Of a stretch of 64,000 nt of DNA, positions 6,276 to 13,829 are shown in pieces. Source of the stretch: an uncultured Spirochaetaceae bacterium (GTDB lineage Bacteria > Spirochaetota > Spirochaetia > Sphaerochaetales > Sphaerochaetaceae); contig CALXOL010000001.1 of assembly GCA_944390015.1 (NCBI GenBank), positions 164,108-228,107 of the forward strand, given 5' to 3'. Both the position numbers and the translations under genes were made by a program. Under the pieces are notes generated by a model. The model was not told where the DNA came from and did no database searches. It was given only the letters and a program-made list of their open reading frames with translations. Each line of letters opens with the position of its first letter. The first letter of the stretch is position 1.

Positions 6276-8186
6276 ATGATAATCATATTAAAACAAGGTG
6301 TAACACCTGAAGAAAAAAATAATATAAAGAAAACTCTAAAACAAAAGGGTTTTCTTGTAAAAGAAATAGTTGGTAAGGAAGAAACCGTTCTTGGGGCTGT
6401 AGGTACGAGCGCCATAGATCCTAGAAGCATTGAGGTTCTTGATGGAGTCTCTTCTGTTGTTCCAATATCAAAACCATATAAACTTGCCTCCAGGGAGCTT
6501 AAAAAAGAGGACACGATAGTAAGTGTCGGTAAAGTAAAGATTGGAGGAAGCAGAATAGCCGTAATGGCTGGTCCTTGTGCAGTCGAGAGCGAGGAGCAGA
6601 TCATGCGTATTGCCGAAAAAGTAAGGGAAGCAGGTGCTGTAATTCTCAGAGGTGGTGCGTTCAAGCCAAGGACAAGTCCTTATTCTTTCCAAGGCCTTGG
6701 TGAGGAAGGTTTAAAATATTTACGAAAAGCCGGGGATGCTTTTGATATGCCGATAACTACGGAAGTTGTCTCTCCAAAAGATGTTTCCATGATGGCAAAT
6801 TATATCGATATGTTCCAGATAGGGGCGAGGAACATGCAGAATTTCGAGCTGTTAAAAGAGGTCGGAAAGACAGGCATGCCTGTACTTTTGAAAAGAGGGC
6901 TCTCTGCTACTATAGAAGAGTGGCTTATGGCGGCCGAATATCTAATGGCATCTGGAACGGATCAGGTTGTTTTATGCGAGAGGGGAATCAGGACATTTGA
7001 GAAAGCGACCAGAAACACTTTGGACTGTTCCGCTATCCCGGTCGTACAGAAGCTGACACACCTTCCCGTAATCGGGGATCCTTCTCATGCGACAGGAATA
7101 AGGGATATGGTCTCCCCTATGTCCTTAGCTTTGATTGCCGGAGGTGCAAGTGGAATAATAGTTGAAGTCCATGACCATCCGGAGAAAGCTCTTTCCGACG
7201 GTCCTCAGTCCTTATATCCAGAACAGTTTGAACGCCTTATGAGAGATATTGAAGCGCTTGCTCCTGTTGTTGGTAAGGCCGTAGAGAAGACACCGAGAAT
7301 CATACCGGAATCGATAAAGAATGAAAGTGCGACCGAGGAGACTAGAGGTGATGATATCGTGGCCTTCCAGGGAGAGCGTGGTGCTTTCAGCGAACTGGCT
7401 ATAAGAAGGACTTTTAATGAGGATCAGAAAGTAATGCCATGCAAGGCATTTAAGGATGTTTTTGATGCCGTTGCCTCCGGTAGGGCAAGATACGGTGTCA
7501 TCCCTGTGGAAAACACGCTTGGTGGTACCATTTTCGAGAATCTTGATCTTCTTAATGTAGAAGAGAACATTACCGTAGTCGGAGAGGCGCAGCTGAGAGT
7601 GATTCATAATCTGATTGTAAATCCTGGAGTCAGGATGGAGGATATTAAGAGGGTATATTCCCATCCGCAGGGTCTTGCCCAGTGCAAGGAGTTTTTAGAT
7701 GAATATCTTCCTTCTGCAGCTCAGATTCCTTTTTATGATACCTCTGGCTCTGTTAAATATATCAAGGAGAATAATCTGATGGATGCTGCCGCAATTGCAG
7801 GGAGCCCCGCTGCTGTTCATTATGGCTGTGAGATTCTCAAACAGTCCATAGAGACGAATCCTAAAAACTACACCAGGTTCTATGTAATAAGCAGAGAGGA
7901 GAATGCGGAGGTCTTTAGAAGTGCTTCTAAAGTGAATAGGGCAAGCATGACATTCAGTGTTCCAGATAAACCCGGTGCTCTTTTTGCCGTTCTTGATATC
8001 CTTCAGAAACATGGAATGAACATGAAGAAACTCGAAAGCCGTCCAATACTTGGAAAGCCTTGGGAGTATTCATTCTTCGTCGAGAGCGAACTTAATGATG
8101 AGCATGATCTCTCGGATCTTGTTCCGACACTTAAGGAGAACACGGTTTCATTCCGTATCCTGGGAACATATACGGCAGCACACTGA
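6276..8186 (+). CDS. DAHP synthase / prephenate dehydratase fusion
   Basis: One 636-residue protein combines the first step of the shikimate pathway with the committed step to phenylalanine. Residues 1-68 form the ferredoxin-like domain of AroF type-Ib DAHP synthases. The barrel (about 85-345) shows MAGPCAVESE (97-106), KPRTSPYSFQG (130-140) and GDPSH (267-271). Prephenate dehydratase spans about 361-540, from IVAFQGERGAFSE to the diagnostic TRF at 533-535. An ACT domain follows (about 556-636) with the ESRP phenylalanine-binding motif at 587-590. The chorismate mutase that would link the two activities is absent. Phenylalanine bound to the ACT domain could therefore control both entry and exit of the pathway; that is inference. 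The stop overlaps the next ATG. Confidence 0.93.
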   Translation: MIIILKQGVTPEEKNNIKKTLKQKGFLVKEIVGKEETVLGAVGTSAIDPRSIEVLDGVSSVVPISKPYKLASRELKKEDTIVSVGKVKIGGSRIAVMAGPCAVESEEQIMRIAEKVREAGAVILRGGAFKPRTSPYSFQGLGEEGLKYLRKAGDAFDMPITTEVVSPKDVSMMANYIDMFQIGARNMQNFELLKEVGKTGMPVLLKRGLSATIEEWLMAAEYLMASGTDQVVLCERGIRTFEKATRNTLDCSAIPVVQKLTHLPVIGDPSHATGIRDMVSPMSLALIAGGASGIIVEVHDHPEKALSDGPQSLYPEQFERLMRDIEALAPVVGKAVEKTPRIIPESIKNESATEETRGDDIVAFQGERGAFSELAIRRTFNEDQKVMPCKAFKDVFDAVASGRARYGVIPVENTLGGTIFENLDLLNVEENITVVGEAQLRVIHNLIVNPGVRMEDIKRVYSHPQGLAQCKEFLDEYLPSAAQIPFYDTSGSVKYIKENNLMDAAAIAGSPAAVHYGCEILKQSIETNPKNYTRFYVISREENAEVFRSASKVNRASMTFSVPDKPGALFAVLDILQKHGMNMKKLESRPILGKPWEYSFFVESELNDEHDLSDLVPTLKENTVSFRILGTYTAAH

Positions 8187-8701
8187 TGAGAGAAAAGGAT
8201 TATGAGAAAGTACTCCTGTTTTCTGGGGTACTTTCTTCGATAGGTTTCCCCCAGAAAATAAAGGATGCTCTGGAGGATCGGTTTGGGAAGATAGTCTATA
8301 AATCAGAGGCCATACCTTTTACGTTTACAGACTATTATAACGATGAAATGGGAACACCGATTGAGAGGTTTTTCATCTGTTTTCAGCCTCTTATTACGCC
8401 TGACATGCTCTGCATGGCAAAACTTTTTACAAATGAGCTTGAAGCCATGTTTTCTCTCGATGGTAAAAGAAAAATAAATCTGGATCCTGGAACGATGAGC
8501 ATAGGTAATATAGTTCTTGCTACTACGAAAAACAGGGCGCATCGTATTGCTATAGGAAATAATCTGTATGCCGAGGTAACCCTGATGTACCATCATAAGG
8601 GATATGAGTCTTTCTCCTGGACATATTCAGATTATAAAAGCAAGGAGGTCCAGGACATTCTTCTTGAAATGAGAAAAATCTATCTTCGCCTGCTCAAGTG
8701 A
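8186..8701 (+). CDS. DUF4416 family protein
   Basis: 171 residues. I recognise DUF4416 from the pattern LDPGTMSIGNIVLATTKNR (about 98-116), followed by HRIAIG, the segment NLYAEVTLMYH and a final FSWTYSDYKSKEV. The family is common in spirochaetes and delta-proteobacteria; its function is not established. The ATG overlaps the TGA of the aromatic-biosynthesis fusion (TGATG at 8184-8188), so the two are translationally coupled and probably co-transcribed. No catalytic residues can be named. Confidence 0.85.
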   Translation: MREKDYEKVLLFSGVLSSIGFPQKIKDALEDRFGKIVYKSEAIPFTFTDYYNDEMGTPIERFFICFQPLITPDMLCMAKLFTNELEAMFSLDGKRKINLDPGTMSIGNIVLATTKNRAHRIAIGNNLYAEVTLMYHHKGYESFSWTYSDYKSKEVQDILLEMRKIYLRLLK

Positions 8702-8745
8702 GCGTTATGATTTAACATTTTCTTAGTTTTCCGCATTAAATATAT

Positions 8746-9468
8746 ATGAGGAAACTTATATATGCATTCGTTCTACTTTTAACACTTTCTTCCTGTTCTT
8801 TTCTCATCGATGATGAGATTATTCTTTCTTTACCTTATAGTATTCCCGTTGAGGAGATGTGTAATGAGAGCATATATTATACACTCGTTTATTTTGATGG
8901 AAGCGGTGTTAGGGCCATGCACATACCAAGGCATGTAAGAAAGGTCAACCTGAGTGTCAGGAAGGGATACTTATCACTTTTTCTTTTATATCCGGCAGAG
9001 GATTTTACTCCTCTTTCTGCCTATCATGAACCGGGGGATGAAAGTACTCCCGTTTTCTCCTATCATGCATCATCACTCATAGAATTCCTCATTGATGTTT
9101 CAAAAGAGAGGCCTCTTCTTGTTGGAAATCTTTCATTGTCCACCATTCTCTCAAGGTATGAGGGGGATGAGATTTCAAAGAGGAAATTTCTCTCTTTACT
9201 TGAAAAGGGAACTCTTACTCTATCTTCAGATATAAAAGGGAATCTATTTCCAATTATCATAGAATCTCTTCCTTTCGGAAGATGGATTAGTGACAGAGAT
9301 GATATTAAGGATATCGTGGTTAGTGAGAGTGGAGCTGAAGTGAAACTTTTTCTTTATGAGGGGGTATATGTATTCATACATGAGGATATGCAACAGCTTT
9401 ATAGGATTATAGTCTCGGAGGATGGAACGAATTTGGGCAAACTTCAGCAATTTCCTATATGGTATTGA
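8746..9468 (+). CDS. Predicted lipoprotein, unknown function
   Basis: 240 residues. MRKLIYAFVLLLTLSSCSF is a type II signal peptide: two basic residues, a hydrophobic core and the lipobox LSSC, so Cys17 should be lipidated and the protein anchored in a membrane facing the periplasm. The rest is a mixed, mostly beta-type sequence with no motif I know. It sits 44 bases after the DUF4416 gene in the same direction and overlaps the possible upstream start of the serine dehydratase gene, so it may be part of the same transcript. Confidence 0.75.
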   Translation: MRKLIYAFVLLLTLSSCSFLIDDEIILSLPYSIPVEEMCNESIYYTLVYFDGSGVRAMHIPRHVRKVNLSVRKGYLSLFLLYPAEDFTPLSAYHEPGDESTPVFSYHASSLIEFLIDVSKERPLLVGNLSLSTILSRYEGDEISKRKFLSLLEKGTLTLSSDIKGNLFPIIIESLPFGRWISDRDDIKDIVVSESGAEVKLFLYEGVYVFIHEDMQQLYRIIVSEDGTNLGKLQQFPIWY

Positions 9469-9500
9469 GAGATAACAAAAGCTCTTTTATAATTGGAGGC

Positions 9501-10703
9501 ATGGAATCATTAAGAGAGCTATATAGGATAGGTTATGGTCCTTCAAGCAGTCATACTATGGGGCCAAGAAAAGCCAGTGAGGATTTTATAGCCAGACATC
9601 CTGAGGTTAAGAAGGTAAGGGCTGAGCTTTACGGTTCATTAGCTGCGACAGGTAAGGGACATCTTACGGATAAGGCGATCAGGGAAGCCTTTAAGGATTC
9701 CGGGTGCGAAGCTGATATTTTCTGGTTCCCAGATGTTTTTAAGAAATTTCACCCCAATTGTCTTTGTTTGTCCTCAGAGGACGGGAAGATATCAGAGACA
9801 TATTATTCCGTCGGAGGGGGGAAAATCGTAAGAGAGGGGGAAGAGCTTAAGGACGGTCAAGACGTGTACCCAGATGAGCAGCTTGGAAACATGGAAAAAC
9901 TGCTTTCATATTGCGATAACGAAGGCCTTCATTTCTGGGAGGTTGCCGTTGAGAAGGAAGGCGAAGGTATTCTCGACTATATGGCAACAGTATGGGACGT
10001 GATGACGAGTGCAATAAAAAGAGGTCTGGATAATGAAGGTGTTCTTCCTGGCGGACTGAAGCTTGCAAGGAAGGCTTGCCTTATTCATGAGCAGGCACTA
10101 TCTATGGCTGGAGCCCTTGGGAATACTCTTGTTGCACACTCTTTTGCTCTTGCCGTCAGTGAGGAGAACGCAGGGGGAGGAAAGATCGTTACCGCACCGA
10201 CCTGTGGCAGTTGCGGTGTTCTTCCTGGTGCTCTTTACTATATTCAGCAGGAGTATAAGATTCCAGAGGTAAGGATACTTCGCGCTTTACTCACAGCCGG
10301 AATGGTTGGAAATATTGTAAAAACCAACGGTTCAATCAGTGGTGCTGAGGTTGGATGCCAAGGGGAGGTCGGTGTTGCATGTGCTATGGCCGGAGCTGCC
10401 GTATGCTATCTTCTTGGTGGAAGTATTCATCAGTGTGAATATGCTGCGGAAATGGGACTTGAACACCATTTGGGGCTTACCTGTGACCCACTTAAAGGGT
10501 TGGTTCAGATACCTTGCATAGAAAGGAACGGATTCGCTTGCATGAGAGCTGTTGACCATGCCAGTTATGCGCTTGTTGGGGATGGCAGGCATAAAATCAC
10601 CTTTGATGATGTTGTGGAGGTCATGATGGAGACCGGGCATGCACTTCCATCTCTTTACAGGGAGACGAGCATGGGAGGTCTTGCAAGGGTCTATGAGGTC
10701 TAA
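9501..10703 (+). CDS. sdaA: L-serine dehydratase, single-chain, iron-sulfur dependent
   Basis: Converts L-serine to pyruvate and ammonia with a [4Fe-4S] cluster. Beta and alpha domains are fused in that order: MESLRELYRIGYGPSSSHTMGP opens the beta domain, and the alpha domain carries the cluster cysteines in APTCGSCGVLPG, GCQGEVGVACAMAG and CDPLKGLVQIPC. The frame extends upstream to an ATG at 9459, which would overlap the lipoprotein gene. I choose 9501 because family members start with this MESL sequence. However, GGAGG ends only one base before that ATG, an unusually tight spacing, so the start is not certain (400 residues from 9501). The product feeds pyruvate to fermentation. It converges with the TOPRIM gene, the stops overlapping by four bases. 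Confidence 0.92.
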   Translation: MESLRELYRIGYGPSSSHTMGPRKASEDFIARHPEVKKVRAELYGSLAATGKGHLTDKAIREAFKDSGCEADIFWFPDVFKKFHPNCLCLSSEDGKISETYYSVGGGKIVREGEELKDGQDVYPDEQLGNMEKLLSYCDNEGLHFWEVAVEKEGEGILDYMATVWDVMTSAIKRGLDNEGVLPGGLKLARKACLIHEQALSMAGALGNTLVAHSFALAVSEENAGGGKIVTAPTCGSCGVLPGALYYIQQEYKIPEVRILRALLTAGMVGNIVKTNGSISGAEVGCQGEVGVACAMAGAAVCYLLGGSIHQCEYAAEMGLEHHLGLTCDPLKGLVQIPCIERNGFACMRAVDHASYALVGDGRHKITFDDVVEVMMETGHALPSLYRETSMGGLARVYEV

Positions 10704-11410
10704 TCTTTCGTAAGAGTATAACTGAACTCATCAAAAAGAAAATTCAGGTTTGTATGTCTTTCTAAGGATTTTGTTCCCTCTCTTATAATCTGCCAGGATT
10801 GCTCATATGAGGAGCCTAGAGGCTCGCACTCCTTCATCAGATAGGAATAGAAGCGTCTCCAGTCTTTAGCAAATGCATCTGAGAAATCGTCAGCATAATT
10901 GCCCTTTTTATTATCTGTAAGATTTTCCACAATCCCATACAGTGCGTGCTCAAGATTTCTTGAGACATAGTAGATTCTGTATGGAATTTCTTCGTTAATA
11001 CCTTTATAGCCCAGCAGTTTTGATATATTTATCCTTTTTTTCATATTCCTTGAAAGAATGGAATGAGGGAATTTTGTGCGGATTTCGTTCTTGTTATATA
11101 CAATTCTACTGGCTTCAGGGTCATCAATTACGCATTCTGGAGGAATGTAGGCACCATCTGTATCCGTAATCTGTATTACGGCAAGGATATCGCTGTCGCG
11201 TAGTGCGTATTTTCTTTTCTCCTGTGCTACAATCGCCCTTATCTCACTCATCGGGTTATTGTCATCAGGACAGGATGTCAGGGGATCTCCGTGTGATATA
11301 TGGAATCTTATCTCGCATGGATTGAAGAAACCTTTCATAACTCTATAAAGTGCGTTCTCGTCGGTTGGCCCCTCACAGATTATGAGTACGAATTTCCTAC
11401 TTTTCGGCAT
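10700..11410 (-). CDS. TOPRIM-domain protein of a two-gene defence-like pair (RloB/AbiLii/AriB-like)
   Basis: 236 residues. VLIICEGPTDENAL (8-21) supplies the conserved glutamate E13, and VIQITDTDG (78-86) the DxD pair D83/D85 of a TOPRIM metal site, the nuclease fold of OLD, RloB and PARIS AriB proteins. A later SRNLEHALYGI segment recalls the conserved helical region of RloB. Its ATG lies inside the end of the ATPase gene (14-base overlap), so the pair is translationally coupled. By analogy with AbiL or PARIS, the ATPase would sense phage and the TOPRIM protein would cut nucleic acid. That role is inference; the subfamily is not certain. Confidence 0.7.
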   Translation of the reverse strand: MPKSRKFVLIICEGPTDENALYRVMKGFFNPCEIRFHISHGDPLTSCPDDNNPMSEIRAIVAQEKRKYALRDSDILAVIQITDTDGAYIPPECVIDDPEASRIVYNKNEIRTKFPHSILSRNMKKRINISKLLGYKGINEEIPYRIYYVSRNLEHALYGIVENLTDNKKGNYADDFSDAFAKDWRRFYSYLMKECEPLGSSYEQSWQIIREGTKSLERHTNLNFLFDEFSYTLTKD

Positions 11411-12758
11411 CTCTCCAAGCCCTCCTGAGCGCCATCCCTATCTCCTGGCTGTCCGTCTCTTCGTAGATGTTCTCCTTCGTTCCCCCGAGTAATATTGATC
11501 GGATATACACGTCTCTCAGGTTGTTTGTGTTCTTTATATTTGTCATTCTTATGTATCTGTTCTCAGGATTTGATGTGCTGAAAACGACGCTGTCCTTATC
11601 TATCATCTCAAGGATTCTGAGATTATGACTTGTGAATACCATCTGGCCTTTTGCTCCCTTGCTGAAGATGCTTATCAACTCTCCGAGAAGGTATTCGAAT
11701 ACCGAAGCATCGAATTCATCGATTATAAGACATACGGATGGATTATTGTACACACAGAGAAGTACGTTGGTGATTGATATGATTTTTATTATTCCCTCAC
11801 TCTCATATCTTAGAGGTATGGCTTTCCCGTTCTTAAGCGATACTATCTCCACGAGGAATCCTTTCTTTCCTTCATCTGTAAGTTCTTCTCCTGTCGTATA
11901 TACACCCAAAGTAAGATGGGGGACTATTGCATTGAGTACCGTGTTCATCTCTTTTATCATGCTCTCCAGCAGGATTTTGTCTTCCTTGCTTATCAAGCTT
12001 GGCTTGTCTAGACTTATTGGAAGTCGTCCCTTTATGATACGCCCTCTTTCTTCTTTTCTGTATGTCAGGTTCATCATGAGATTTGAATCGACGCCGGCAT
12101 CCCTTGATGAGAAGACAATCAGAGATGTCTTAGCATATTCTCTTATGACTCTTATCCAGTATGAAAGTTCATTATCGTTTAGTGAGGATAGGATCTCATA
12201 AGCCCCGTCGGATGAAAACAGGAAAGAACTCTCGCTCTTTTCTGCCATTCTTGCGGCGACAAGAAGCTCCAGTTCCATATCGCGGTTTCCTCTGACAAGT
12301 TTTTTAAATGTTGAATCGGGTTTTATCTCATGGCTTTCGTAGTCGTAGCCAAGAACTGTTTTTTCCCGTTCGTAGCTCCCATCCTCTTTCGCTTTCTTCA
12401 TTTCAAGAAGTTCGCTTTTAATTATTCCTCTCTCCTCATCTTTTTTTAGCGTTAGGGTATATTTGAAAAGTTCTGGCATTTTATCTTCATCTGTAATAGA
12501 GAAAGAGAGAACTATTGATGATTCCGCACTATCCACGTTTATAAGATTCCAGCTTTTTTCAGAGAGACTATCTCCCCCAAGGATGTCTGCAAGTATTTCA
12601 AAAGCGTCTATGATTGCGGTTTTCCCAGAGCCGTTTTGCCCGTATATGCCCAGGATATCGGAGCAGTTCACCTTTTTCTTTAAGAAGGAGGGCATTGTAA
12701 TTGTGCCGTATTTTACGTTTTTAAAATTTTTTAGAGTAATCTCGCTTATCCTTATCAT
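11397..12758 (-). CDS. AAA/ABC-type ATPase of a two-gene defence-like pair (AbiLi/AriA-like)
   Basis: 453 residues, RecF/SMC-like AAA_15/AAA_21 type. It starts MIRISEITLKNFKNV, and Walker A is GIYGQNGSGKT (37-47). A signature-like YESEG (318-322) precedes Walker B with glutamate, LIIDEFD (344-350), and the switch histidine in FTSHN. Between the Walker motifs lies a long insertion of about 270 residues, as in OLD-type ATPases. It is coupled to the TOPRIM gene downstream. The pair sits between the metabolic gene sdaA and trmO, with no integrase beside it. A hairpin upstream covers its ribosome binding site. An anti-phage role is inferred from the gene pair; other OLD-family systems remain possible. 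Confidence 0.75.
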   Translation of the reverse strand: MIRISEITLKNFKNVKYGTITMPSFLKKKVNCSDILGIYGQNGSGKTAIIDAFEILADILGGDSLSEKSWNLINVDSAESSIVLSFSITDEDKMPELFKYTLTLKKDEERGIIKSELLEMKKAKEDGSYEREKTVLGYDYESHEIKPDSTFKKLVRGNRDMELELLVAARMAEKSESSFLFSSDGAYEILSSLNDNELSYWIRVIREYAKTSLIVFSSRDAGVDSNLMMNLTYRKEERGRIIKGRLPISLDKPSLISKEDKILLESMIKEMNTVLNAIVPHLTLGVYTTGEELTDEGKKGFLVEIVSLKNGKAIPLRYESEGIIKIISITNVLLCVYNNPSVCLIIDEFDASVFEYLLGELISIFSKGAKGQMVFTSHNLRILEMIDKDSVVFSTSNPENRYIRMTNIKNTNNLRDVYIRSILLGGTKENIYEETDSQEIGMALRRAWRDAEK

Positions 12759-12764
12759 ATAAAC

Positions 12765-12793
12765 CAGTCCTTTCTATTATCAATATAGGACTG
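12765..12793 (-). promoter_or_regulatory. Hairpin that covers the ribosome binding site of the ATPase gene
   Basis: CAGTCCT and AGGACTG form 7-bp arms (12765-12771 and 12787-12793). In the minus-strand transcript the 3' arm contains AAAGGA, nine bases before the ATG at 12758, so folding would hide the Shine-Dalgarno sequence. The same inverted repeat could instead be a repressor site. Confidence 0.45.
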
Positions 12794-12885
12794 CTGTCAT
12801 TAGCTGTCAAATAAAAGCGAGAAATGGAATATAATATTTCGATTCTTTCTTTCATATTATCAAATTGTGAAGTATTCTTGATGTA

Positions 12886-13551
12886 ATGAAGATCGTAGCT
12901 AGGATATATAATGGATTTGATGGTAAGTTCGGAATACCGAGGCAGGGGGTGCTCTGCCGTGATGTAGAATCCAGGATAGTCTTTGAAAAAGAGTATAGAA
13001 GTAAGGATGCAATACGCGGCATTGAAGGTTTTTCCCACCTCTGGATCATATGGGAATTTTCTGAATTCAGCAATCATAAGGAGCTGTTGACCGTCCGTCC
13101 TCCCCGACTTGGAGGAAATAAGAGAATGGGTGTCTTTGCGACACGTTCTCCTTTGCGTCCGAATCCCATAGGGCTTACATCTGTAAAACTTGAAAAAGTA
13201 ATTGAATCATCTTCAGAAGGACCTGTTCTGGTTGTCAGCGGTGCTGACATGATGAATGGAACTCCGATTTATGACATTAAACCATACATTGCATACACTG
13301 ACAGCCATCCCGAGGCGAAAGGGGGTTTTACAGATGAAATCGAATTTAAAAAACTTGAAGTACGGAAAGAAGATGGTGTGGTACTCCCCAAAGAGATAGA
13401 AGAAGATGTAATGGAGATTCTCTCATCAGATCCAAGGCCGCAATACCATCGCGATAGTAATAGAATTTATGGTTTTTCATATGCGGGATACAATATTAAA
13501 TTTAATGTAGAAGCTGAAATGTTAAGGATAGTTTCCGTTGAGAAAAAGTGA
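12886..13551 (+). CDS. trmO: tRNA m6t6A37 methyltransferase TrmO (UPF0066/TsaA)
   Basis: Methylates N6-threonylcarbamoyladenosine at position 37 of certain tRNAs, using S-adenosylmethionine. The 221-residue protein has the family's HLWIIWEF segment (about 44-51), the SAM-site motif TRSPLRPNPIGL (about 86-97) and the C-terminal DPRPQYH (about 183-189). The length is normal. It diverges from the defence-like ATPase gene, with a 127-base gap containing the hairpin described above. There is no convincing ribosome binding site before its ATG. Confidence 0.92.
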   Translation: MKIVARIYNGFDGKFGIPRQGVLCRDVESRIVFEKEYRSKDAIRGIEGFSHLWIIWEFSEFSNHKELLTVRPPRLGGNKRMGVFATRSPLRPNPIGLTSVKLEKVIESSSEGPVLVVSGADMMNGTPIYDIKPYIAYTDSHPEAKGGFTDEIEFKKLEVRKEDGVVLPKEIEEDVMEILSSDPRPQYHRDSNRIYGFSYAGYNIKFNVEAEMLRIVSVEKK

Positions 13552-13564
13552 GTAGCAAATACCA

Positions 13565-13717
13565 TTATTTCATCGCTCTTTTCCACAGTGAGTGTTTGTC
13601 TTTGTTTGCTGCTACTCTGAAAGTAGACAGAATGGGATAGAAAAATAATCCTTTAGTTGTGAGGTAATTTCTTACGGAGAAGAAGCTTGAAAAGAAGCCA
13701 GAATTCTTAGCTGTCAT
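13565..13717 (-). CDS. Short ORF, possibly the remnant 3' end of a lost gene
   Basis: A 50-codon frame reads MTAKNSGFFSSFFSVRNYLT and continues to FRVAANKDKHSLWKRAMK before TAA. GGGG lies about ten bases before the ATG. The frame is closed by TAG 27 bases upstream. The composition looks like coding sequence (basic C-terminal tail), but no family is recognisable. It could be a real small protein or the surviving tail of a decayed gene between trmO and leuS. Confidence 0.25.
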   Translation of the reverse strand: MTAKNSGFFSSFFSVRNYLTTKGLFFYPILSTFRVAANKDKHSLWKRAMK

Positions 13718-13794
13718 ATCTGCGATGGCCCCGTTTCTCTAAGAAGAAGTGATGGTGTTTACATATTGCCATTTACATCTTTAAAGCCATGAAA

Positions 13795-13818
13795 AGAGGC
13801 TACCTTTCGATAGCCTCT
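13795..13818 (-). terminator. Terminator of leuS
   Basis: AGAGGCTA (13795-13802) pairs with TAGCCTCT (13811-13818). Read on the minus strand it is followed by TTTTC and lies 12 bases past the leuS stop. Confidence 0.65.
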
Positions 13819-13829
13819 GGTTAAGTATT

